A stretch of 64,000 nt of DNA from Phocaeicola plebeius (GTDB lineage Bacteria; Bacteroidota; Bacteroidia; Bacteroidales; Bacteroidaceae). Shown piece after piece: positions 34,377 through 42,719 of the stretch. The stretch covers positions 101,540 through 165,539 of the forward strand of contig NZ_QSQT01000004.1 of NCBI RefSeq assembly GCF_003437535.1, written 5' to 3'. Each line of letters starts with the position of its first letter. Position 1 is the first letter of the stretch. The notes under the pieces are model-generated. The model was not told where the DNA came from. It saw only the letters and a program-made list of their open reading frames with translations, and searched no databases. The position numbers and the translations under genes were made by a program.

Positions 34377-35633
34377 TTATTTCGTGGTAAACAGTTTGAC
34401 CAATTCTATTTTATTGGCGCTTACTTTGATAATTTTGAAGGTAAAATTCTCAGTCTGAATGACGTCGTTTACTTTGGGTATGCTTTGACATTCATTCAGA
34501 ATAAGTCCACCGATGGTCTGGTAGTTTTCGCTCTCAGGCAGATTCAGGCCAAAGGTTTCATTGGCTTTTTCTATATCTATTCTTCCGGAGAAGATGTATT
34601 CGTTTTCCGATATCTGCTTTGCGACGATGGATGTGGTATCATGTTCATCTTCAATGTCGCCTAAAATTTCTTCAATCAGATCTTCCAGTGCCACGATACC
34701 TGAAACGCCTCCAAACTCGTCTACTACTACAGCCAGTGATCGCTTTTGCTGTTTGAATATTCGCATCAGTTTGTGGGCAGCCATTGTTTCTGGCACAAAG
34801 GGAATGCTACGAATACCGTTTTGCCATTCGTTGTTGCTGCGGAACATTTCAGATGAATGAATGTATCCCACAATGTTGTCGATATTTTCTTTGTAAACGA
34901 TTATCTTACTGATACCATTTTCAATAAATACCTTTTTAAGTTCAGTGAGCGGAGTATCAAAATCCACAGCTATGATTTCCGTTCGTGGAATCATGCAGTC
35001 ACGTATTTTGACATTGGAGAAATCAAGTGCGTTGCGGAATATTTTGATTTCATTGTCAATTTCTTCTCCCTCTTTTCCTTCTTCGATACTACTTTGGATA
35101 AAGTAATCCAGATCGACTTTGGTAAATGCCTTTTCCCGGTCTTCTTTGTTTGTCTTTACCCCCACAAGATGAAGAATACCGCTTGAAAGCAGCGATGAAA
35201 AACGGCTGATGGGGTAGAGTATGATGTAGCATACAAATGTCGGTACGCTGAAAAATTTCAGAGTAGCGTTAGGATTAATCTTGAAGAGTGTTTTGGGAAG
35301 AAATTCTCCAGTGACAAGAATAATCAATGTGGAAATTACGGTTTCTATAGGAACAAGCAGTGCCTGATTTGAAATCACATCTGCAAGTATATAATGTTCA
35401 ATAAGTTGAGCCATCAAGATACCATAGATGACCAATGCAATGTTGTTTCCTACCAACATGGTGGAAATGAAATTATTAGAGTGTCGGTAGAATACGGAAA
35501 GGATATAAGACGATACATTGTTCGTCTTTTCCATTTCAAAACGTAATTTGTTGGAAGATACAAAGGCGATTTCCATACCTGAAAAATAGGCTGAAAACAC
35601 CATAGATATAAGTAGTTGGATGATAAGCTCCAT
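34377..35633 (-). CDS. CNNM/CBS-domain membrane protein (CorC/HlyC, hemolysin family)
   Basis: 418 residues from the ATG at 35633; the longer frame would overlap lptC by 47 bases. The N-terminal DUF21/CNNM membrane domain (ELIIQLLISMVFSAYFSGME, three to four helices) is followed by a CBS pair (RDCMIPRTEIIAVDFDTPLTEL and FVPETMAAHKLMRIFKQQKRSLAVVVDE, in part) and the CorC_HlyC domain (SGRIDIEKANETFGLNLPE). Such proteins are linked to Mg or Co efflux and envelope integrity. Last gene of the coaX operon. Confidence 0.88.
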   Translation of the reverse strand: MELIIQLLISMVFSAYFSGMEIAFVSSNKLRFEMEKTNNVSSYILSVFYRHSNNFISTMLVGNNIALVIYGILMAQLIEHYILADVISNQALLVPIETVISTLIILVTGEFLPKTLFKINPNATLKFFSVPTFVCYIILYPISRFSSLLSSGILHLVGVKTNKEDREKAFTKVDLDYFIQSSIEEGKEGEEIDNEIKIFRNALDFSNVKIRDCMIPRTEIIAVDFDTPLTELKKVFIENGISKIIVYKENIDNIVGYIHSSEMFRSNNEWQNGIRSIPFVPETMAAHKLMRIFKQQKRSLAVVVDEFGGVSGIVALEDLIEEILGDIEDEHDTTSIVAKQISENEYIFSGRIDIEKANETFGLNLPESENYQTIGGLILNECQSIPKVNDVIQTENFTFKIIKVSANKIELVKLFTTK

Positions 35634-35643
35634 ACTAATAGTT

Positions 35644-36264
35644 TTATTTGGAAGTTTGTGTGCTGTCTGCCTGGACAGCATTGTCTTCAACGGTAAAGAT
35701 TCCCGTGTTGTTATAGATTTGGTATTCGGTCATTTGCTGATTGGATTCGAAACCGTATCCAGTCAGTACCTTGTCAATTTGTTCGATACGGATAAATTTA
35801 TCAGAATAGATTTTCTCTTTGTCCTGATCCCAGAACATTAGTTCCGTGTCGAATTTGTCGCCTCTTTGGCTTTGAATATGGACGTTTCCACGTAGCTCCC
35901 ATAGTTTCTTGGGCTCGTAGTAATAAGCTGTGTCAGCTTTGATACTTGCATCTACATGGAAAAGACTGTCGAATTTCTCCAGATAGATTCCTTTTTCAAA
36001 CGCCCAGAACGGAGGATTCCGGTGGCTGTAGATAAGCCATTCTGCTGTAATAATCTTGTATCTGATCATTCCTGAGTCAGATACGAGGGTAGTTACTCCT
36101 GTAGTACGCATGTCGGGAAGAGAGTCTCCTTCTTTTACGGCTGCAGCAGTAGGTTTTTCTTTGCTCCCGCATGCAGGAACAAAAAGAAACATAACAGTTG
36201 CCCATGTGGCAACTGTTATGTTGATAAATAATTTATATATGTGTTCTTTAAGTCTGATTGACAT
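35644..36264 (-). CDS. lptC: LPS export protein LptC
   Basis: 206 residues from the ATG at 36264. An upstream ATG at 36294 lies inside the preceding gene. Lipoprotein-like start with lipobox VPAC near residue 32. Core features: MRYKIITAEW-like strand (MIRYKIITAEWLIY), FEKGIYLEKFD, ADTAYYYEPKKLWELRGNVHI and GDKFDTELMFWDQDKEKIYSD, matching LptC/YrbK of Bacteroidetes. It carries LPS from the inner-membrane LptBFG complex to LptA. Operon with coaX, a barrel and a TPR protein. Confidence 0.88.
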   Translation of the reverse strand: MSIRLKEHIYKLFINITVATWATVMFLFVPACGSKEKPTAAAVKEGDSLPDMRTTGVTTLVSDSGMIRYKIITAEWLIYSHRNPPFWAFEKGIYLEKFDSLFHVDASIKADTAYYYEPKKLWELRGNVHIQSQRGDKFDTELMFWDQDKEKIYSDKFIRIEQIDKVLTGYGFESNQQMTEYQIYNNTGIFTVEDNAVQADSTQTSK

Positions 36265-36268
36265 ATAC

Positions 36269-37630
36269 TTATCTGATGGTTGTTGTTTCACCAATCCATC
36301 CGCCGATTGTTACCGAGTTACCTTTCTTCAAACCAAGGAAGAAGAGGTCTTCATCTTTCGGAGTATGTCCGGCGTATGTATTGATCAGCTTCTGAGCTTC
36401 TTCTGCTACGCTAGGATCTACGCTCTTTGCACGCTGCAATTTATCGATGGCTGCAAAGTAAGTACATTTGTTCAAAGCTGCTTCGTCGCTCCAATTCGGG
36501 CTTGATGCATACATCTGTGCAATCAGGATATAAGCTTTTCCGTAGCTTCCGTTGAAAGAGATAGCTTTGTTTGCATATTGTTTAGCCTTGCTCAACTGTT
36601 TTTTGCTGAACAATACCACTGCTGCACTATATGCATAGTCTGCTTTCTTTTCTGCTTCCTGTTCCAGTTCGATAGCCTGGTCAAAGTACTGTACGCTCTT
36701 GTCCAAGTCACCTTTCTTGTAGTACATGTAAGCACATCCAGCGGCTGTTGCTGCTGTAGGTTCCATCGCATGTGCAGCTTCAGAAGCAACGAAATAAGCT
36801 TCTTCTTCTGTACATTTCAGCATCTGCATTACATTGATAACCTGCTTCAGGTAATCCAGATTTGTCTTGTTCTGGCTTACTTTCGGGCCATAGATAGCCT
36901 GCAAGTTTTCGCAGCTTGCAGCACCACTGTTGATGAAGTATGCATCTACGTTATCTTTTGCTGTTTTCAGCAGTTTTTTGTCTCTTTCTTTAGTAGCAGC
37001 TTTCAGAGCTTCATCTGCATAACCAGATGCTGTCAGGTAGTCTTGAATAAACTGTTCTTTATGAGTGTCATCACTCTTTAATTTACGAGCAGAGATATCC
37101 ATCAAATCCTGGAACATGAAATAATCAGATGTAGCTTTTTCCAAATCAACGGCTTCTTTTACCATCTGGTATGCCTTGTTTACGTCAACATTAGCACCTG
37201 AGAAGATGATGTAATCGTGAGCTTTCATACCAAGGATAGAACCTTTTGTAGTAGGAGTTTTTACCAACTGGTTCAATCCGTCAAGGTATTTGATACGTTG
37301 GTCATGTACAGCCATCAATTCATCCAGATACTTTTTCTGCTGAGCAGCATCTTTAGAACTGGCAATTAAAGCACGCAAAATCTTAGCTCCGTTTGTATAA
37401 GTACTAACCTGAGCTAAAGGTGCTTCTGTAAATACAGCCATCCAAGGCTTGTATGCATCTGTAAAGTTGTCAGTCTTTACGTATTCACTGTAAATACTGA
37501 TGTTCTGCAAACAACGGATACTGTCTTCTCCATGTCCGAAACGAGATCCGTCTTCTACACCTTTCTGAGCGAAAGCTGCTGTGGTACCCAAAGATAAAGC
37601 ACACAGCATTGTAAACATTTTCATTTTCAT
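36269..37630 (-). CDS. Exported TPR protein
   Basis: 453 residues. Signal peptide with cleavage near AAFAQKG (residue 21). Residues 290-430 include tetratricopeptide repeats (AGCAYMYYKKGDLDKSVQYFDQAIEL and KQLSKAKQYANKAISFNG, in part). The middle is helical. Periplasmic, likely a protein-protein scaffold. Ends four bases before lptC and starts 39 after the barrel gene, so it is probably part of an envelope-assembly operon; direct function unknown. Confidence 0.82.
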   Translation of the reverse strand: MKMKMFTMLCALSLGTTAAFAQKGVEDGSRFGHGEDSIRCLQNISIYSEYVKTDNFTDAYKPWMAVFTEAPLAQVSTYTNGAKILRALIASSKDAAQQKKYLDELMAVHDQRIKYLDGLNQLVKTPTTKGSILGMKAHDYIIFSGANVDVNKAYQMVKEAVDLEKATSDYFMFQDLMDISARKLKSDDTHKEQFIQDYLTASGYADEALKAATKERDKKLLKTAKDNVDAYFINSGAASCENLQAIYGPKVSQNKTNLDYLKQVINVMQMLKCTEEEAYFVASEAAHAMEPTAATAAGCAYMYYKKGDLDKSVQYFDQAIELEQEAEKKADYAYSAAVVLFSKKQLSKAKQYANKAISFNGSYGKAYILIAQMYASSPNWSDEAALNKCTYFAAIDKLQRAKSVDPSVAEEAQKLINTYAGHTPKDEDLFFLGLKKGNSVTIGGWIGETTTIR

Positions 37631-37669
37631 CGTATGTAAGATTAGTTGTTCATTGTGTTTATTTTCATA

Positions 37670-38941
37670 TTAATTTACTCTCCATTTCATGAACCAGTGT
37701 TCGTTGAATGTCAATCCAATTTTCAAGACAAATCGGTTTTCCGATAGCATGTCGCTTACAGAAGGATTGGCATGGATGTATTGTCCGGTAATACTTAATA
37801 CGCTGTTTCGTTGGTATAGCTTTAACGGTAAACCTAATCCGACGCTGACACCATATTCTTTAGGACCGTCTATCATATTTTGTGACACTGGAATTTGGAG
37901 ATTAGAGTTCGCATAATAGGCACCCGCTCTATAGCGTATACGGCTAAGATAGCTTCGTCCGAATTCTTTTGGTAAAAATTCAGCTCCGATGGCTACTTTA
38001 GAACGGTTTTGGTATAAATCTGTCCGATTGTTGTATTTTACTCCGCTCCATTTTTGCAGCGTATAATCCACTTCTACTGTCAGATTCTTTTTATGTTTCC
38101 AGGCTAAACCTCCTCCATATATATGAGGTATTCCGTAAGAGTCATCTATTTGTTGCTGGTTTACGACAGAATAATTAGTTCCGTTAGTAATCTGTGTCCC
38201 TTGGGTATCATGCCCGTTTAGGGTATGTCCTAAACTATAGGTAAGACCTAAAGTCAATTCATTTTGTTTGTTTATCGGCTGGGTATATTGAAGACCAAAG
38301 CTTGCATTATAACTGCTGATAGATACTGTATTGTAGGTTATGGTCTGGTCGCCACCGTTGCTGAGACTGGCTGTCGTCTGGTAATTGAGCTTACCATATA
38401 AATAACCGATATTAGCACCGATAGATAAATTATCCAGAATCTTGAATCCAACACCTCCAAAAATTTGCTGCAATCCTCCATCTCCGTAAAAATTATTGGA
38501 TATGGTAACATCGCTGCTATTCTCTATTTCTTTTGAACGGGTAAAGTTATACCCCACTGTAGAAAAAGGAGTGTATCCAATCGTCATGCCCAGTCTAGGA
38601 TGCAAGCGAAACTGCATTCCGATATAGTCGAAGCTGGAGTTCTTGGCATTGGCTTTGTATTTCCCTTCCTGAAAGTTGGAACTTTTTAAAGACATTCCGG
38701 CATCAAAAATAAAAGAAAGAGAATCGACAGCCGTATAAGAAGCTGGATTCATGGCATTTATATGCTCGGGTGTCCGGAGTGCATAACCTACTCCTCCCAT
38801 TGCTGCATTGTTTGTAAAGCTCTGGTCGAACATGTCCCCAAGTCCATAACGTGTATAAGGTGAGTTAGTGCTTATTTGCGCACACACCACTGTAGAGCTA
38901 GCTAAAAGCCATGAACCAACAAGTATTTTCTTACTTAACAT
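37670..38941 (-). CDS. Outer-membrane barrel protein, FadL/OMPP1-like
   Basis: 423 residues. Signal peptide to about residue 22 (STVVCAQ). Mature N-terminus [16 protein letters not shown] with [11 protein letters not shown] and [14 protein letters not shown] is the pattern of FadL/OMPP1-type proteins in Bacteroidetes; the rest is repeated amphipathic strands. The C-terminus ends KWRVN rather than Phe. Possible role in uptake of a hydrophobic compound; unproven. Overlaps the end of coaX by 11 bases, so the two are translated together. Confidence 0.78.
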   Translation of the reverse strand: MLSKKILVGSWLLASSTVVCAQISTNSPYTRYGLGDMFDQSFTNNAAMGGVGYALRTPEHINAMNPASYTAVDSLSFIFDAGMSLKSSNFQEGKYKANAKNSSFDYIGMQFRLHPRLGMTIGYTPFSTVGYNFTRSKEIENSSDVTISNNFYGDGGLQQIFGGVGFKILDNLSIGANIGYLYGKLNYQTTASLSNGGDQTITYNTVSISSYNASFGLQYTQPINKQNELTLGLTYSLGHTLNGHDTQGTQITNGTNYSVVNQQQIDDSYGIPHIYGGGLAWKHKKNLTVEVDYTLQKWSGVKYNNRTDLYQNRSKVAIGAEFLPKEFGRSYLSRIRYRAGAYYANSNLQIPVSQNMIDGPKEYGVSVGLGLPLKLYQRNSVLSITGQYIHANPSVSDMLSENRFVLKIGLTFNEHWFMKWRVN

Positions 38942-39656
38942 TATAATTCAATATTCTGTTTAAACCTTTCAATACTAAAAATCTATCTGCAAAGATGATA
39001 CTTTTTAAATTTGTATCAAAAGAAAATTTATCTCCTCCAGTTAAAAAAACCAAAAGGTCGGGATATTTCTTTTGCAGCAGGGTGATGTAGCCAATGATTT
39101 CGAATTCTATTCCCCTGATGACTCCGGCACGGATTGCCGTCTCCGTGTCAAATCCAAATTCGGGTGTCTCGCCTTTTCTTTCAATTAAAGGAAGTTTATC
39201 GCAACAGGCGTTCAGTGTTTTAAAACGAGTGTATATTCCGGGTGAAATATTTCCTCCCCAGTAATTCCCTTCTGCATCTATAAACTCGTAGGTCAGTGCA
39301 GTTCCTGCATCTACTACCAGCAGATTTCTTCCGGGTGAAAGGTAGTTGGCACCCACTACGGCTGCCAGTCGGTCCATGCCCAAAGTTTCGGGCGTTTTGT
39401 ATAAATTACGGATGGGAATAGGAGTCAGGTGGTTCAGCTCAATGATTTCAAATGGCACTCCCGCCAATTGGCGTCGTATGGTGTTACTGAGTGTGATAAC
39501 CGATGCTATGATACCTCTTTCGATTGGATATTTGTTGCATAACATTGACAGCCAGTCCAGCGAATGATTGGACCCTCTTAAAACCTCCACCACTTTATCA
39601 CCATCAAATACTGCCAGTTTTGCTACAGTATTACCAATATCAATTACTAGATTCAC
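38931..39656 (-). CDS. coaX: Type III pantothenate kinase
   Basis: 242 residues from the GTG at 39656, giving (M)[16 protein letters not shown], the normal N-terminus of CoaX. The open frame runs on to an ATG at 39713, but the promoter at 39680-39687 lies between. ASKHA-fold motifs: DIGNT near residue 6, [27 protein letters not shown] and LTGGD. Phosphorylates pantothenate in the first step of CoA synthesis. First gene of the operon to the CNNM/CBS protein. Confidence 0.93.
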   Translation of the reverse strand: MNLVIDIGNTVAKLAVFDGDKVVEVLRGSNHSLDWLSMLCNKYPIERGIIASVITLSNTIRRQLAGVPFEIIELNHLTPIPIRNLYKTPETLGMDRLAAVVGANYLSPGRNLLVVDAGTALTYEFIDAEGNYWGGNISPGIYTRFKTLNACCDKLPLIERKGETPEFGFDTETAIRAGVIRGIEFEIIGYITLLQKKYPDLLVFLTGGDKFSFDTNLKSIIFADRFLVLKGLNRILNYNVK

Positions 39657-39679
39657 GTTTTCTTTCTTTGTTTCGCCTG

Positions 39680-39687
39680 CAAAGTAA
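39680..39687 (-). promoter_or_regulatory. Possible -7 box TTACTTTG of the coaX operon
   Basis: One mismatch from TAnnTTTG, 24 bases upstream of the GTG at 39656, supporting that start. Confidence 0.45.
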
Positions 39688-39754
39688 GATAAAATTTTGG
39701 ATATGCACATCAATAAAACTGATTATTTATTTCGCTCTTATGGTAGAATCCGTG

Positions 39755-39762
39755 TATTTTTG
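39755..39762 (+). promoter_or_regulatory. -7 box TATTTTTG of the DUF4105 gene
   Basis: Exact match 76 bases upstream of the ATG at 39838, leaving room for the short frame at 39781. Confidence 0.6.
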
Positions 39763-39780
39763 CATGCGAAAAAAAATATT

Positions 39781-39822
39781 ATGAATTATTCAGATACTTC
39801 AGGATATACCGGTGTCTGGTGA
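39781..39822 (+). CDS. Possible 13-residue leader peptide
   Basis: ATG to TGA, MNYSDTSGYTGVW, between the promoter and the DUF4105 start. It is the first ATG after the predicted transcription start. It could be a translated leader or chance; no run of a single amino acid suggests attenuation. Confidence 0.25.
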   Translation: MNYSDTSGYTGVW

Positions 39823-39837
39823 TATTTGTATTTGTTT

Positions 39838-41046
39838 ATGAAAAAGAAGCTTGTTTTTCTGTGTTGGGTGGTCTTGATAAGTTGCCTTTTCTCTCCGGTA
39901 AGGGTTAGGGGAGAAATCTCGGATAATGTGGAAAAAATGCCGCAAACTGATAGCATTCAGTTCAGTTTGCTGACTTGTGCGCCGGGCAATGAAATCTATG
40001 CACTTTTTGGTCATACAGCTATTCGTTATCAGAATTTTTCCAGAGGCGTGGATTTGGTGTTTAATTATGGAATGTTTAGTTTCAATACGCCGCATTTTGT
40101 ATATCGCTTTGTAAAAGGTGAAACAGACTACCAGTTAGGAATTACACCTTATCCTTATTTTGAATCGGAATATGCATTCAGGGGCTCTTCGGTTTATCAG
40201 CAGATCCTGAATTTGACATATTCGGAGAAAATGTCGTTGCTGAAATTGCTTCAGGACAATTATCTTCCGGAAAACAGAATTTATCGTTATAATTATTTCT
40301 ATGATAATTGTACGACCCGTGCTCGTGATCAGATAGAAAAAAGCATTCAGGGACAAGTCGTGTATCCTTCCGTAAGTTGGCATAAAACTTTTAGAGGAAT
40401 TGTGCATGAATTTACCAAAGGCTCTCCGTGGGATGAATTAGGTATAGATTTGTGTCTTGGAGCGGAAGCTGATAAGCCGATAGATATAAGGCAGCAAATG
40501 TTTGCTCCGTTTTATATGCGTTATTTTGCTCAGGATGCATACATTCAGACTCCAGACGGAGGCAGACGGCCTTTGGTCTTGCGTGAGGAAAAGATTGTGG
40601 ATGCCGAATTGGAAGCAGAATCTTCCTGGGGAATAAGTCCGATGGTAACCGCTACTTTATTTTTGCTTTTGAATGTAATTATCGGATTCTTCCAGTGGAA
40701 GAAACAAACGATTTTCTGGGGATGGGATATCTTATTGTATGCAGCTCAAGGAATAGCTGGTTGTATTATTGCCTTCCTGTTTTTCGTCTCTTCTCATCCG
40801 ACTGTAGGTTCAAACTGGTTGTTGGTTTTGTTTAATCCGTTGCCATTGTTTTACCTGCCTTTTATGATTTATCGTGAGTTAAAACATAAAAAAGACTTGT
40901 ATCATACTTGTAATCTCGTGTATTTAACACTTTTTATAGTGCTATTCCCGTTTTTACCGCAAGATTTTAATTTAACAGTATTACCTTTGGCACTCGGTTT
41001 GCTGGTAAATGCTGCAAGCCATGTATTAGTATTGAATAAAAAGTAA
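39838..41046 (+). CDS. DUF4105 (Lnb N-terminal domain) membrane protein
   Basis: 402 residues from the ATG at 39838 (the frame opens at a TTG at 39826). Signal peptide, then an exported DUF4105 domain with ISLLTCAPGNEIYALFGHTAIR-like start (LLTCAPGNEIYALFGHTA) and YNYFYDNCTTRARD, whose Cys and His suggest a thiol-protease-like fold. About five membrane helices follow from residue 265. Homologues include the N-terminal half of lacto-N-biosidase LnbX; activity alone is unknown. Its stop overlaps the next start (taATGa), so the two genes are coupled. Confidence 0.85.
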   Translation: MKKKLVFLCWVVLISCLFSPVRVRGEISDNVEKMPQTDSIQFSLLTCAPGNEIYALFGHTAIRYQNFSRGVDLVFNYGMFSFNTPHFVYRFVKGETDYQLGITPYPYFESEYAFRGSSVYQQILNLTYSEKMSLLKLLQDNYLPENRIYRYNYFYDNCTTRARDQIEKSIQGQVVYPSVSWHKTFRGIVHEFTKGSPWDELGIDLCLGAEADKPIDIRQQMFAPFYMRYFAQDAYIQTPDGGRRPLVLREEKIVDAELEAESSWGISPMVTATLFLLLNVIIGFFQWKKQTIFWGWDILLYAAQGIAGCIIAFLFFVSSHPTVGSNWLLVLFNPLPLFYLPFMIYRELKHKKDLYHTCNLVYLTLFIVLFPFLPQDFNLTVLPLALGLLVNAASHVLVLNKK

Positions 41047-42629
41047 TGAAAGAACGTATACTGACATCTTTATTGACTGTATTTGTCATCTCTGGAATTC
41101 AGGCGCAGGCTCCTTCTCCAGTTCCAAAATTGGTGGTGGGGTTGACGATTGACCAGCTGAGGGCAGACTACATAGAAGCTTTTTCGGCATTGTATGGGGA
41201 GAGAGGATTTAAGCGCCTTTTAAAAGAAGGACGTATATATACCAATGCGGAATATGATTTTATCAATGTAGACCGTTCGTCTGCTACGGCTTCGATTTAT
41301 ACAGGTACTACACCTTATTATAATGGTATTCCTTCTAACCGCTGGATGGACCGTGGGTCTTTACGGATTATAAAATCGGTAGATGACCAGGATTTTATGG
41401 GGGTATATACATCGGAAAGCTCTTCTGCTAAGTTGTTGCGTTGTTCCACCTTGTCGGATGAATTGAAGGTAGCTACTCAGGGACGGGCTGAAGTTTATTC
41501 TATTGCACCGACTCGTGAAATGGCTATTTTGGCTGCCGGCCATGCAGCAAATGGTGCTTTCTGGTTGAATGATGAAACCGGGAAGTGGGCTGGTACGACT
41601 TATTATGGAGATTGCCCGTTGTGGGTAAGCAATTATAATGATAAGGAAGGACTTGATTTTCGTATCAATAATTTGGAGTGGCTTCCTTATTTGCCGGTAA
41701 CTTCTTATCAGTATATCACTACTGAAACCAAGCAGCTTAGCTTTAAGCATAATTTCTCGGATGAACGTCTGGATAAATATAAAAAGTTTAAGACAAGTCC
41801 ATATGTAAATGACGAGGTAAACCGTCTGGTAAATGCATGCTTAAGCAATACGCAAATCGGGCAGGATGCAGCTCCGGATTTGCTGACATTGTCTTATTAT
41901 GCAGGAAATTATGATCACAAGCCCAATACGGAATATGCGATGGAAATACAGGACATGTATGTCCGTCTGGATAACAGCATTGGAGATTTGTTGGATTTGA
42001 TAGACCGTAAGATCGGGCTTCGTAATATCTTATTCTTTATCACTTCTACGGGTTATACCGATCCGGAACCTGTGGATCCGGTTAAATACAAGATTCCAGG
42101 TGGAGAATTTCACATTAAACGTTGTGCAGCTTTACTGAACATGTATTTAATGGCTCTTTATGGACAAGGCCAATATGTGGAGACGTATTATGACCGACAA
42201 ATTTATTTGAATCACAAACTGATAGAAGAGCGCAAGCTGAATTTGGTGGAAGTGATGACGCGTTCCTCTGAATTTGTGGTGCAAATGAGTGGGGTACAGA
42301 ATGCTTATTCAGCACAGCGTTTGCTTTTGGGAGCTTGGACTCCGAAGATTGGAAAAATTCGAAATACATATAATCCAAATTGCTCGGGCGATATTTATGT
42401 AGAAGTAATGCCGGGATGGTCTGTGGTCAACGAATATTCTCAGAAGGTAGAAGTGGTTCGTGAAGCATATACTGCGGCTCCGCTTGTGTTTATGGGATTT
42501 GATGTTAAGCCTGAAAAGCTTTATTCTCCGGTAAAAATTACTTCAATTGTACCCACTTTAGCTCATTTCATGCGCATACGAGCGCCAAATGCTTGTTCGG
42601 AGGCTCCAATGATTAATATTCGTAAATAA
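41046..42629 (+). CDS. Alkaline-phosphatase-superfamily protein, probably catalytically inactive
   Basis: 527 residues. Signal peptide (SGIQAQA). Fold match to the PafA/type I phosphodiesterase group: VGLTIDQLRADY near 31-42, SIYTGTTPYYNGI near 83-95, EIQDMYVRLDNSIGDLLDLID. Several catalytic places look changed: the Thr-x-Pro-Gly-His nucleophile region reads RSSATAS (77-83), the Asp-x3-His metal site reads AGNYDHK (286-292), and the usual TADHG reads TSTGYTD (about 332-338). Only the first Asp (36) is clear. I infer a pseudo-enzyme with a binding or structural role. One-base overlap with the DUF4105 gene. Confidence 0.75.
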   Translation: MKERILTSLLTVFVISGIQAQAPSPVPKLVVGLTIDQLRADYIEAFSALYGERGFKRLLKEGRIYTNAEYDFINVDRSSATASIYTGTTPYYNGIPSNRWMDRGSLRIIKSVDDQDFMGVYTSESSSAKLLRCSTLSDELKVATQGRAEVYSIAPTREMAILAAGHAANGAFWLNDETGKWAGTTYYGDCPLWVSNYNDKEGLDFRINNLEWLPYLPVTSYQYITTETKQLSFKHNFSDERLDKYKKFKTSPYVNDEVNRLVNACLSNTQIGQDAAPDLLTLSYYAGNYDHKPNTEYAMEIQDMYVRLDNSIGDLLDLIDRKIGLRNILFFITSTGYTDPEPVDPVKYKIPGGEFHIKRCAALLNMYLMALYGQGQYVETYYDRQIYLNHKLIEERKLNLVEVMTRSSEFVVQMSGVQNAYSAQRLLLGAWTPKIGKIRNTYNPNCSGDIYVEVMPGWSVVNEYSQKVEVVREAYTAAPLVFMGFDVKPEKLYSPVKITSIVPTLAHFMRIRAPNACSEAPMINIRK

Positions 42630-42657
42630 ATAGTATGCGAATAATTCACAATTTACC

Positions 42658-42665
42658 TATCTTTG
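42658..42665 (+). promoter_or_regulatory. -7 box TATCTTTG of secA
   Basis: Exact TAnnTTTG match 55 bases upstream of the secA ATG. Confidence 0.65.
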
Positions 42666-42719
42666 TAGCGGTAGGATGAATAAAAAATTAATTAGTAAAT
42701 AATAAAAAAGAAATATACA

